Under the pieces are notes generated by a model. The model worked only from the letters and a program-made list of their open reading frames with translations. It had not been told where the DNA came from and searched no databases. A stretch of DNA of 25,793 nucleotides from an uncultured Eubacteriales bacterium (GTDB taxonomy: Bacteria > Bacillota > Clostridia > Christensenellales > QAND01), in NCBI GenBank assembly GCA_900546685.1, contig UREB01000003.1, forward strand, positions 1 to 25,793, given 5' to 3'. Shown here piece by piece: positions 15,487-23,226 of this stretch; position 1 is the first letter of the stretch, and every line of letters begins with the position of its first letter. The position numbers were made by a program, and so were the translations under genes.

Positions 15487-18400
15487 TATACATCCGCCTT
15501 TGTCAAAAGAATTTGTGCATTTTGCCCGTTGATCTCCCAGGCCTGGCCGCTAGCGGCATCGCCCAGCTCCATGGAAACGGCCAGCACTTCTTTCATGATA
15601 CGATCTGCATGGCGCTCCCATACCTGAGAAAGCGCCTCCTCCGCCTGGTATACGATGTGGATGCGGTCGGTCACTTCAAACCGCTCCTTGCGCATAGTTT
15701 GGATCTTGCTGACCGTTTCGCGCAGCAGGCCTTCTTCTAGCAGCGCCGGGGTCATGGTAAGATCGAGCGCAACGGTCATACCGTAATCTTGGGCGGTGGC
15801 AAAGCCTTCCTTCTGCGTGGCCTCAATCAAAAGGTCGTCGGCAGAAAGCGCGATCTTCTGGCCGTCAATCTCAAATTCGTACAGGCCGCCGTCCGCTACC
15901 GCGCTGACGATGGCGTTGCCGTCGCCGTTTTTCAGATGATTGCCGATTTTGGGCAGGAGCTTGCCGTATTTCGGCCCCAGCGTTTTCATCTGGGGCTTTA
16001 CCAGATAGCCTACATACGAAGCAGCGTCATCGGCCAACTCAAACGCCTTTACGTTCAATTCGTCCAGAATGATGGATTGCACCTCATCGCTCAGCGGTTC
16101 TGCGCCCTGCACCAGCATACGGCTCAGCGGCTGTCGATTTTTTACCTTGGCCGCGTTTCGGGCAGAACGACCCAATACCACAAGCTGAAGCGCCGTTTCC
16201 ATCTGCGCTTCCAAGTCTTTATCGATGGCCGCTACATTTACATCGGGCCAAGTGGTCAAATGTACGCTTTCCGGCGCAGAAGAATCCACGCTGCGCACCA
16301 AATTTTGATACATGCTTTCCGTCATAAACGGCACGAACGGCGCACAGATGCGGGTCAGCGTCTCCAAAACCTGATACAGCGTCCGGTAGGCGGCAGATTT
16401 GTCCGCTGTGCGCTCTCCGCCCCAGAAGCGGTCGCGGCTGCGGCGCACATACCAGTTGGAAAGCTCATCGACAAACCCGGCGATGGCGCGAGCCGCTTCG
16501 GTGATATGATACTGATCCAGCTCTGTTGTGACGAACTGCACCAGCGATTGCAGCTTGGACTGCACCCAGCGATCCATACAGGTATACGCCGGCGCCGGCC
16601 AGGAGGCGTCGTGCGGGTCGAACTGATCGATCTCTGCATATAAGATGTAGAACGCATAGGTGTTCCATAAGGTGCCCATGAATTTGCGTTGGCTTTCGCT
16701 GACCGCCTCATCGTAGAAACGGGACGGCAGCCACGGCGCGCTGCCGGTGTAGAAATACCAGCGCACAGCGTCCGAGCCCTGCTTATTCATCGCTTCCCAA
16801 GGGCTGATGACATTGCCCTTGTGTTTGCTCATCTTTTGGCCGTCCTTATCCTGCACATGGCCCAGTACCAGGCAGTTTTCATAGCTGGCCTTATCAAAAA
16901 TCAACGTAGAGATGGCTAGCAGCGTATAGAACCATCCGCGCGTTTGGTCGATGGCTTCGCTGATGAATTGTGCGGGGAAGAACCGCTCAAACAGCTCCTT
17001 ATTTTCAAACGGATAATGGAACTGCGCAAACGGCATGCTGCCGCTGTCGTACCAGCAGTCGATAACCTCCGGCACCCGGTGCATGGGCTTGCCGCACTTG
17101 GGGCAGGGGAAGGTGACTTTATCGATAAACGGCTTGTGAAGCTCTAAATCATCCGGAATATCTGCGCCCATATCACGCAGCTCCTGTCGGCTGCCGATGA
17201 CATGGATATGCCCACATTCACAGGTCCAAACCGGCAGCGGCGTACCCCAGTACCGTTCGCGGGACAATCCCCAGTCGATGACGTTTTCCACAAAGTTGCC
17301 CATACGGCCGTCGCGGATGTTTTCCGGCAGCCAGTTGACGGACTTGGTATTTTTCACAAGCTGATCGCGCACCGCGCTCATCTTGATGAACCAAGTGCTG
17401 CGCGCATAGTACAAAAGAGGGGTATCGCAACGCCAGCAGAAGGGATAGCTGTGCTCAAATTCCGGCGCGTCGTACAGCTTGCCCTCCGCCTCCAGCGTCT
17501 CGATGATTTTGGGATCGGCGTCTTTGACAAATAGGCCGTCCCACGGCGTGCCGCCGCACATCTTTCCTTCGGGGTCTACCATCTGCACAAACGGCAGATT
17601 GTTTTCCTTGCAGACGCGGTAGTCGTCCTCACCAAAAGCAGGCGCGTTGTGTACAATGCCCGTACCGTCTGTGGTGGTTACATAATCATCGGCAATAACA
17701 ACATGCGCTTTCTGCCCGTTCAGCGCGTTGACGGTACAATCAAACAACGGCTCATAGGAACGGCCGACCAAAGCGCTGCCGGGGAATTCGTCTACGATCT
17801 CAACATTTTCCTCACCCAGCACGGAAGCTACCAGATCCTTGGCCAGAATGTAGACGACGCCCTCCTTTTTGGCACGGCAGTAGGTAACGTTGCCGTTGAC
17901 GCAAAGGCAGACGTTGCTGGCCAGCGTCCAGGGCGTGGTCGTCCAGGCCAAATAATAGGCATCCTCATCACAGCACTTAAATTTGGCCGTAGCGGAGCGT
18001 TCTTTCACGTCCTTATAGCCCTGCGCCACCTCGTGAGAAGACAGCGCCGTGCCGCAGCGCGGGCAATAGGGAACGACCTTATGCCCCTTATACAAAAGCC
18101 CTTTTTCATAGATCTGTTTTAGGCTCCACCATTCGCTCTCGATGTAGTCATTTTCATAGGTAACATAAGGGTGATCCATATCAGCCCAAAAGGCGATGCG
18201 GTCGCTCATCTGCTCCCATTCACCCTTGTATTTCCATACGCTTTCCTTGCATTTTTGGATAAACGGCTCTACGCCGTATTCCTCGATCTGCTCTTTGCCA
18301 TCCAGGCCCAGCAGCTTTTCAACCTCCAATTCAACGGGCAAGCCATGGGTATCCCAGCCTGCTTTGCGCAAAACATCATATCCGCGCATGCGCTTATACC

Positions 18401-18608
18401 GCGGCACCAAATCCTTAAAGCTGCGCGTGATCAAATGGCCGATATGCGGCATTCCGTTGGCAGTCGGCGGGCCATCAAAAAAGCTAAACGGCGGCTTGTC
18501 CGGCTGCGGCGCCATGGATTTTTTGGCAATGTCGTTTTGCTTCCAAAAATCCAGTACCTGCAATTCCCGGGCGCAAAAGTCCATCCCGGTTTCTACTTTC
18601 TTATACAT
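15486..18608 (-). CDS. ileS: Isoleucyl-tRNA synthetase, type II
   Basis: IleRS charges tRNA-Ile and edits valine. The 1040-residue chain shows HIGH (55-58), the GWDTHGLPVELEVEK segment (84-98), a CP1 editing domain with TTPWTLASN (224-232) and TTTDGTGIVHNAPAFGEDDY (311-330), PYCPRCGTALSSHEVAQGYK (180-199), a CPKCGK pair (502-507), DCWYDSGS (517-524) and KMSKH (592-596). Length and the CP-core sequence match the clostridial/eukaryote-like type II enzymes, which lack the C-terminal zinc finger of E. coli-type IleRS and tend to be less sensitive to mupirocin. The start at 18608 is where the family begins; the 41 upstream in-frame residues lie inside the T-box leader. An AAAGGGG site lies about 12 nt upstream. 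Regulated by the T-box. Confidence 0.98.
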   Translation of the reverse strand: MYKKVETGMDFCARELQVLDFWKQNDIAKKSMAPQPDKPPFSFFDGPPTANGMPHIGHLITRSFKDLVPRYKRMRGYDVLRKAGWDTHGLPVELEVEKLLGLDGKEQIEEYGVEPFIQKCKESVWKYKGEWEQMSDRIAFWADMDHPYVTYENDYIESEWWSLKQIYEKGLLYKGHKVVPYCPRCGTALSSHEVAQGYKDVKERSATAKFKCCDEDAYYLAWTTTPWTLASNVCLCVNGNVTYCRAKKEGVVYILAKDLVASVLGEENVEIVDEFPGSALVGRSYEPLFDCTVNALNGQKAHVVIADDYVTTTDGTGIVHNAPAFGEDDYRVCKENNLPFVQMVDPEGKMCGGTPWDGLFVKDADPKIIETLEAEGKLYDAPEFEHSYPFCWRCDTPLLYYARSTWFIKMSAVRDQLVKNTKSVNWLPENIRDGRMGNFVENVIDWGLSRERYWGTPLPVWTCECGHIHVIGSRQELRDMGADIPDDLELHKPFIDKVTFPCPKCGKPMHRVPEVIDCWYDSGSMPFAQFHYPFENKELFERFFPAQFISEAIDQTRGWFYTLLAISTLIFDKASYENCLVLGHVQDKDGQKMSKHKGNVISPWEAMNKQGSDAVRWYFYTGSAPWLPSRFYDEAVSESQRKFMGTLWNTYAFYILYAEIDQFDPHDASWPAPAYTCMDRWVQSKLQSLVQFVTTELDQYHITEAARAIAGFVDELSNWYVRRSRDRFWGGERTADKSAAYRTLYQVLETLTRICAPFVPFMTESMYQNLVRSVDSSAPESVHLTTWPDVNVAAIDKDLEAQMETALQLVVLGRSARNAAKVKNRQPLSRMLVQGAEPLSDEVQSIILDELNVKAFELADDAASYVGYLVKPQMKTLGPKYGKLLPKIGNHLKNGDGNAIVSAVADGGLYEFEIDGQKIALSADDLLIEATQKEGFATAQDYGMTVALDLTMTPALLEEGLLRETVSKIQTMRKERFEVTDRIHIVYQAEEALSQVWERHADRIMKEVLAVSMELGDAASGQAWEINGQNAQILLTKADV

Positions 18609-18661
18609 GTGTTTGGCGTTCCCCTTTCTTTGTGAAACGGCGATTTTTATTTTTTGTGGAT

Positions 18662-18701
18662 AAAAAAACGCTTTCCATCCACCAACGGGACGGAAAGCGT
18701 T
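18662..18701 (-). terminator. Regulated terminator of the ileS T-box
   Basis: AACGCTTTCC (18692-18701 on the minus strand) pairs perfectly with GGAAAGCGTT (18667-18676) around a 15-nt loop, followed by a run of seven U. The 5' arm overlaps the region that would form the 3' side of the antiterminator, as expected for a transcription-attenuating T-box. Confidence 0.95.
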
Positions 18702-18923
18702 GTGCTTTTCGCGGTACCACCCGAATTGCATGCCCCTCTTGCCGATACGACGGGGAATGCCACTCTTGTTCTCCGCTTAACGCGCGGCGCACGCCCGGCC
18801 CTCTATTTCGAACCGGGACCTCCGGGGTGATGTTCTGACAGCCGGCTGCGCGGCAGCTTTCACCCTCCTGCCTCGCTTTGGCGCTTCCTTGTGCCGCAGA
18901 CGCGTCCCCATCCTAGGTATTTG
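18662..18923 (-). promoter_or_regulatory. T-box riboswitch leader of ileS (isoleucine)
   Basis: The leader contains the near-invariant T-box sequence GGGTGGTACCGCG (18710-18722), whose UGGU would pair with the ACCA end of uncharged tRNA; the discriminator A73 agrees with tRNA-Ile. Upstream, stem III forms from GCATTCCCC (18752-18760) with GGGGCATGC (18728-18736). The likely specifier triplet is ATC at 18829-18831, in GAACATCACC on the 3' side of stem I, an isoleucine codon. The probable lower part of stem I pairs GGGG (near 18910) with CCCC (near 18825). A terminator follows. Uncharged tRNA-Ile should favour the antiterminator and so ileS and its three coupled genes. The stem I details were folded by eye. 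Confidence 0.95.
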
Positions 18924-18929
18924 CCATGT

Positions 18930-18958
18930 ATTATAGGGGATTTTTCGCGGTTTGTAAA
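18930..18958 (-). promoter_or_regulatory. ileS: Promoter of the ileS T-box operon
   Basis: TTTACA (18953-18958) and a perfect TATAAT (18930-18935) on the minus strand have a 17-bp spacer. Transcription should start near 18923, giving a leader of about 315 nt. The -35 lies only 8 bp after the tldE stop codon. Confidence 0.92.
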
Positions 18959-18966
18959 GGCTTTGC

Positions 18967-20301
18967 TCAGTTGCCGGCAATGGCCAATTCTTTTACATAT
19001 ACCGAAGGGCTGGCATAGCAGCTGCCGCCGGGGATGCTATACTGGGTATCGTTGCCCAGCGCCGTAATGGCTTGCAGCATGGCAAAGAAATTGCCGGATA
19101 CAACCATTTGCTCTACAGCCCGGCCCTCTGCGCCGTTTTCAATGAGCCGCCCCTTGCACAGAAGCGAGAAATCTCCAGAAACATCGTTGACGCCGGCATG
19201 CAGGCCGGATACCTCATAGATGACCACGCCGTGGCCGGCCTGGGCGCAAAGTTCTGCCAGCGTTTGCGTGCCAGGCTGTACGGTAAACACATGCGGGGCA
19301 ATGGTGACCTGTCCGCTGTACCCGCGTCGGCCATGGCCTGTGCTCTGCACGCCGTCTTGCTTGGCAGAGGATAGGGAATACAACAGCGTTTTCAACACGC
19401 CGTGATCCACCAAGGTATGCACGCCGGTGGGTACGCCCTCACCGTCAAACGGCAGGCCGGGACCCAGCTGCGGATGGTCGGGCGTATCCACGATGGTCAC
19501 GCAGTCCGCTGCGATTTTCTGCCCTTGCTTGCCAGCTAGCTGGCTCATCCCCTTTTGCGCGCGCTCGGCGGAGAAGATGGGAGCAAAGGCCCCCAATAGA
19601 TCTACCATTGCCTGCCCATGGAAAATGATGGGCATGGCGCCGTTTTGGGTCCGTCCCGCCTGATAGTACTGGATGGCTTTTTCCTGGGCCCGCTTGGCGA
19701 CTTGGTGCTCGTCTACCTCCTCCAGCGTTTTTCCAATGGCAAAGGACCAACCGCTGTCCGTCCAATCTCCGATCTTGGCTACCGCGTCCACAAACAAGGC
19801 AGTATTCTGCCTGCTGGCGCTGCCTTCCGTGCCGGCGGAGTTGGCGAAATATACATAGGTTTTTTCCATCTCGGCCGAGCAGCCCTGCACATTTTCTACA
19901 TGGGGCAGGGCCATGACCGCATGGTACAGCGCCAGCGCCTTGTCCACGATTTGCTGAGAAACAACAGGGGAGAGGTCTGTCTGCCCCGGCTGCTCGCTGG
20001 CATAGCGCTGCGCGGCTTGATAAATACAGGCATATTCGTCCCGGTCTGTGACCTCGGCGGCGGAAAGCGCCTGCGCTACGATGCGTTCGGCTCCTTCCAG
20101 GCGTTCCGTATAGGCATACCCTACGCGCCCTTTTTTGAGAACACGAAGACCGACCCCTTGGGTCTGGCTTTTTTGGAACGAATCTACCTGTCCCTCATAA
20201 ATATCTGCGCTGATGCCTTCCGTAGCGCTGGCAATGCAGTCTGCCGCATCCGCCCCTTGGCAAAGCGCCTCGTTTACCAATTTTTTACAAATATCCAGCA
20301 T
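18967..20301 (-). CDS. pmbA: TldE/PmbA, partner subunit of the TldD/E metalloprotease
   Basis: TldE (PmbA) forms a heterodimer with TldD; it lacks the HExxxH metal site and supplies structure and substrate contacts. The complex degrades unfolded peptides, matures microcin B17 and acts on CcdA in enterobacteria. The 444-residue product shows the TldE pattern: QGVGLRVLKKGRVGYAYTE near 48-66, TPDHPQLGPGLPFDGEGVPT in the second half, STGHGRRGYSG and GLHAGVNDVSGDFSLLCKG near the C-terminus. No HExxxH motif is present, as expected for this subunit. The start at 20301 overlaps the tldD stop in an ATGA and follows a GGAGG-like site; longer in-frame extensions would intrude into tldD. No terminator follows; the ileS promoter begins directly after its stop. 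Confidence 0.95.
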   Translation of the reverse strand: MLDICKKLVNEALCQGADAADCIASATEGISADIYEGQVDSFQKSQTQGVGLRVLKKGRVGYAYTERLEGAERIVAQALSAAEVTDRDEYACIYQAAQRYASEQPGQTDLSPVVSQQIVDKALALYHAVMALPHVENVQGCSAEMEKTYVYFANSAGTEGSASRQNTALFVDAVAKIGDWTDSGWSFAIGKTLEEVDEHQVAKRAQEKAIQYYQAGRTQNGAMPIIFHGQAMVDLLGAFAPIFSAERAQKGMSQLAGKQGQKIAADCVTIVDTPDHPQLGPGLPFDGEGVPTGVHTLVDHGVLKTLLYSLSSAKQDGVQSTGHGRRGYSGQVTIAPHVFTVQPGTQTLAELCAQAGHGVVIYEVSGLHAGVNDVSGDFSLLCKGRLIENGAEGRAVEQMVVSGNFFAMLQAITALGNDTQYSIPGGSCYASPSVYVKELAIAGN

Positions 20302-21692
20302 CACTGGGCCTCCCTTCCGCCTACAAGGATTTCGCTGACACGAATCAGCGGCTCGCCTACACAGGTAGGCACGCTGCCCGAAATGGAGCCGCACATGCCT
20401 TCTCCCATCCACATGCCCTTTTCCACGGCATCGATTTTCTGCAAAACCTCGCTGCCCTTTCCGATGAGGGTAGCGCCGCGTACCGGCCTATCGATCTGTC
20501 CGTTTTTCACAAGATACCCTTCCTGCACGGCAAAGTTGAATTCACCGGTCAGCGGATTGACGCTGCCGCCGCCCATCTTTTTGGCGTACAGGCCGCTTTG
20601 CATGCCGGCGATGACGTTCTCATCCTCCCCATCTGCAATAAAGGTGTTGGTCATACGGCTGGTAGGCGCATACCGATAGTTTTGCCGCCGGCCGCTGCCG
20701 GTAGAGGGCATTCCCATCCGCCGGCTGCCCATATGGTCGATCAAATAGCCTTTGAGTATGCCTTTTTCAATCAGCACATTGCGCTGAGAGGGATGGCCCT
20801 CATCATCATATCCAATGCTGCCCCAGGCGCCCGGCAGGGTTCCGTCGTCCAGCGCCGTAACCTTTTCCGAAGCAATTTTTTGCCCCAGCTTACCGACAAA
20901 TTCACTGTTGCCCTTGGCCACGGCCGTAGCCTCCAACGAATGCCCGCAGGCCTCATGGAAGATCACGCCGCCGAACCCGCCGCCGACGGCCACCGCCATC
21001 TTACCCGCCGGGGCATAGGGGGCATGCAGCATGGTGATGGCGGTCTGTGCTGCCTGCTGGGCTGCGCCCTCGATATCAAGATCCGAGAAAAATTCAAACC
21101 CACGTCCAGCGCCCGGGCCTTCAAACCCGGTTTGTATTTCTCCGTTTGCACTTGCCACGGTGGAAACAGCCAGCCTGGCACGTGCCCGTTCATCCTCTGC
21201 CCATACACCGTAGGAATTGGCCACGAGCACATGGCTTAACACATCCATCACAGCGACTTGCGTCTGCACAATTTCAGGGGAGACGGCTTTGGCGGCCTGA
21301 TAGGCTTTTTGCGCCACCTGCACACGCTGCTTGGCCTCCACCGCCTGCGGGCGGATCAGGGCCTGCTGTATCGGCCTTGCCGGCGCCACGACAAAATCTT
21401 TGCAGTGTTCCCTGGCATGGGCGCGCAGAGTTTGGGCCGCCGATACGGCAGCATCTATCAGCGCTCTTGGAGAAATATCGCAGGTATATGCGTATGCGCT
21501 GTTTGTACCGGAAAATACGCGGATGCCCGCGCCTGCGTCTAGGCCGCTGAGCACGGTTTCCACCTTGCCATCCCGGTATTGAAGAGAGTTTCGTTGGGTA
21601 TTTTCGTAATAGAGCTCTGCAAAATCCGCGCCCTCATGGAGCGCAGCCTGCAAAACCCTTTGCACTGTTTCTTTGGGGATCAATGGTTTCAC
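20301..21692 (-). CDS. tldD: TldD metalloprotease, catalytic subunit
   Basis: TldD carries the zinc site of the TldD/E protease, which cuts small or unfolded peptides from within a closed cavity. The 463-residue chain has HEACGH (246-251), the HExxxH signature, inside GGGFGGVIFHEACGHSLEA. It also has GSIGYDDEGHPSQRNVLIEKG region features (291-311), SGRRQNYRYAP (333-343) and MCGSISGSVPTCVGEPLIRV with Cys434 at the position of the third zinc ligand. The first codon is GTG at 21690-21692, behind AAAAGGA. An in-frame TTG at 21681-21683, preceded by GAGGTG at good spacing, is an equally plausible start three codons later. It follows rarA by 20 bp and overlaps tldE. No RiPP precursor or toxin-antitoxin gene is nearby, so the substrate is unknown. 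Confidence 0.96.
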   Translation of the reverse strand: MKPLIPKETVQRVLQAALHEGADFAELYYENTQRNSLQYRDGKVETVLSGLDAGAGIRVFSGTNSAYAYTCDISPRALIDAAVSAAQTLRAHAREHCKDFVVAPARPIQQALIRPQAVEAKQRVQVAQKAYQAAKAVSPEIVQTQVAVMDVLSHVLVANSYGVWAEDERARARLAVSTVASANGEIQTGFEGPGAGRGFEFFSDLDIEGAAQQAAQTAITMLHAPYAPAGKMAVAVGGGFGGVIFHEACGHSLEATAVAKGNSEFVGKLGQKIASEKVTALDDGTLPGAWGSIGYDDEGHPSQRNVLIEKGILKGYLIDHMGSRRMGMPSTGSGRRQNYRYAPTSRMTNTFIADGEDENVIAGMQSGLYAKKMGGGSVNPLTGEFNFAVQEGYLVKNGQIDRPVRGATLIGKGSEVLQKIDAVEKGMWMGEGMCGSISGSVPTCVGEPLIRVSEILVGGREAQ

Positions 21693-21712
21693 CTCATCCT
21701 TTTCTTATGGTC

Positions 21713-23017
21713 TTATTTCGATGTATGCAAAAACCGGTGCCGCTCGGCGATCTTGCGTTCCTGCCCCATTTCAGAGGGGTGGTAATAGGTATCGCCTTGA
21801 ACGGAACGCGGCATATAGTCTTGCTTGACATAATGGCCGGGATAGTCATGTGGGTATTTGTAGCCTTTGCCGTTGCCAAGCTGTGAGGCGCCCTTATAAT
21901 GCGTATCGCGCAGATGCAGCGGCACTGGCTCCTCCACATTGCCTTGTATGCCGGCCAGCGCGCCTTCAATGCCCATCAAGACGCTGTTGGATTTTGGGGA
22001 CTCGCAAATGTAAATGATGGCCTGCGCCAAATTTAAGCGCGCCTCCGGCATACCGATGAACTCCAGCGCCTGGGCCGCGGCAACCGCCTGCACCATGGCC
22101 TGAGGGTTGGCCATGCCAACGTCCTCGCTGGCATGCACGATGAGCCGCCTGGCAATGATGCGCGGGTCCACGCCGGCATACATCATGCGCGCAAACCAGG
22201 CCAACGCAGCGTCGGCATCGCTGCCGCGCAGGGATTTGCAAAAGGCGCTCAGCATATTATAGAAATGTTCATCATCTATATTCAGCATGCGCTGCTGTAT
22301 ACTATCCTGCGCCGTCTCTTTGGAAATATACACCAGCCCCTGTGCATCCGGCGGCGTTGTTGTCACTGCTAATTCCAGCGCATTGAGCGCTGTGCGCGCG
22401 TCACCGTTTGCCACGTTGGCCCAGTATTCCAATACGCCGGACTCGAACTCGATCGCCTGGCCGGCAAACCCTCGCTCGTCGGTAAGCGCACGGCCAAGCG
22501 CCTCCAATATATCCGCTTGCGTCAGCGGGGTAAACTGAAAAATACGGCATCGGCTGACGATGGCCGGCGTCATAGAAATCATAGGATTTTCCGTAGTGGA
22601 GCCGATGAACCGCACCACGCCGCTTTCCAGCGCGGGCAGCATGATGTCGCTTTGCGATTTGCTCCACCGGTGGCATTCATCCAGCAATACAGTGGTGGTC
22701 TTTCCGTACAGCTTTAGGTCTGTTTCAGCTTGCTCTAGGATCTGGCGCATCTCTTTTACGCCGGTGGAAACCGCATTGATTTTCACGAATTTGCTGCGTG
22801 TAGCCTCTGCGATGATGCTAGCCAGCGTTGTTTTTCCGCAGCCCGGCGGCCCAAAGAAAATGCTGGAGGTCAGGCTGTCCGCCTCGATGGCGCGGCGCAG
22901 CAGCCTGCCAGGGCCTACCACATGCTTTTGCCCGATAAACTCGTCCAAGGTGCGGGGGCGCATCCGGTCCGCCAACGGCGCTTTGCTCTTGGCCAATTGG
23001 CTGAATAAGTCCTCCAT
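21713..23017 (-). CDS. rarA: Replication-associated recombination protein A (RarA/MgsA), AAA+ ATPase
   Basis: RarA is a clamp-loader-like AAA+ ATPase that acts at stalled replication forks and binds SSB-coated DNA ends. The 434 residues begin with MEDLFSQLAKSKAPLADRMR, the usual family N-terminus. The sequence shows the RPRTLDEFIGQ box (21-30), Walker A GPPGCGKT (56-63), Walker B VLLDECHR (110-117), sensor 1 GSTTEN (139-144), an arginine finger in SRCR (155-158) and the C-terminal tetramerisation half including EDVGMANP, GMPEARLNLAQAIIY and YKYPHDYPGHYVKQDYMP. Walker B reads DECHRWSKSQSD where DEIHRFNKAQQD is usual, a mild variation. AAAGGAG lies 11 nt before the ATG. It heads the rarA-tldD-tldE unit and diverges from serC. 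Confidence 0.97.
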   Translation of the reverse strand: MEDLFSQLAKSKAPLADRMRPRTLDEFIGQKHVVGPGRLLRRAIEADSLTSSIFFGPPGCGKTTLASIIAEATRSKFVKINAVSTGVKEMRQILEQAETDLKLYGKTTTVLLDECHRWSKSQSDIMLPALESGVVRFIGSTTENPMISMTPAIVSRCRIFQFTPLTQADILEALGRALTDERGFAGQAIEFESGVLEYWANVANGDARTALNALELAVTTTPPDAQGLVYISKETAQDSIQQRMLNIDDEHFYNMLSAFCKSLRGSDADAALAWFARMMYAGVDPRIIARRLIVHASEDVGMANPQAMVQAVAAAQALEFIGMPEARLNLAQAIIYICESPKSNSVLMGIEGALAGIQGNVEEPVPLHLRDTHYKGASQLGNGKGYKYPHDYPGHYVKQDYMPRSVQGDTYYHPSEMGQERKIAERHRFLHTSK

Positions 23018-23060
23018 GGTTTTGAAATCTCCTTTGAAAAAAGGTACAAAAACTTAAAGA

Positions 23061-23089
23061 AATGTAGAAAATACAACGCTTTCGCACAA
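23061..23089 (-). promoter_or_regulatory. rarA: Candidate promoter of rarA
   Basis: TTGTGC (23084-23089) and TACATT (23061-23066) on the minus strand are 17 bp apart, with 3/6 and 4/6 consensus matches. It is the best pair in the gap but weak. Confidence 0.4.
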
Positions 23090-23097
23090 GGAAAGTG

Positions 23098-23113
23098 TTA
23101 CAATACATTGTAA
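23098..23113. promoter_or_regulatory. Perfect 7-2-7 inverted repeat, candidate operator at serC
   Basis: TTACAAT and ATTGTAA are exact reverse complements separated by AC. The right arm contains the -35 hexamer of the serC promoter, and the left arm lies about 9 bp upstream of the candidate rarA -35. A dimeric repressor binding here would block serC and possibly rarA. The binding protein is unknown. Confidence 0.6.
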
Positions 23114-23136
23114 TCTAAGTTTCTATTGTCTATAAT
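23108..23136 (+). promoter_or_regulatory. serC: Sigma-A-type promoter of serC-serA
   Basis: TTGTAA (23108-23113) and a perfect TATAAT (23131-23136) have exactly 17 bp between them. Initiation near 23143 gives an 84-nt leader. The -35 overlaps the inverted repeat at 23098-23113. Confidence 0.87.
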
Positions 23137-23157
23137 ATCTCTAATTAAAGTTTTTAT

Positions 23158-23202
23158 CTATCCCCCAATGTAAATTGCAGGGTCGATAGAGCGCAATGCG
23201 CT
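23158..23202 (+). other. Two hairpins in the serC 5' leader
   Basis: The first hairpin (23158-23189) pairs CTATC with GATAG, CCC with GGG and CAAT with ATTG around a GTAA loop, with small internal bulges. The second (23190-23202) pairs AGCGC with GCGCT around AAT. Neither is followed by a uridine tract, and I do not recognise a known riboswitch or a T-box. The second ends 10 nt before the ribosome site. Confidence 0.45.
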
Positions 23203-23226
23203 TTTCAGGGAAGGGAGACATGAGTG

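Noticed and set aside
18609..18731. N-terminal 41-residue extension of IleRS
   Set aside because: The codons fall in the T-box terminator and antiterminator, and the family starts at the ATG at 18608.
18800..18822. GGTTCGAAATAG, resembling a tRNA T-loop, within the ileS leader
   Set aside because: No acceptor or anticodon arm can be built around it; it is better read as a stem-loop (CCCGG with CCGGG) of the T-box leader.
19618..20679. A 353-codon plus-strand frame across the tldE/tldD junction
   Set aside because: It is antisense to two well-supported genes and shows no domain or ribosome site.
23018..23226. T-box or known riboswitch upstream of serC
   Set aside because: The T-box core sequence is absent and the leader is only 84 nt long.
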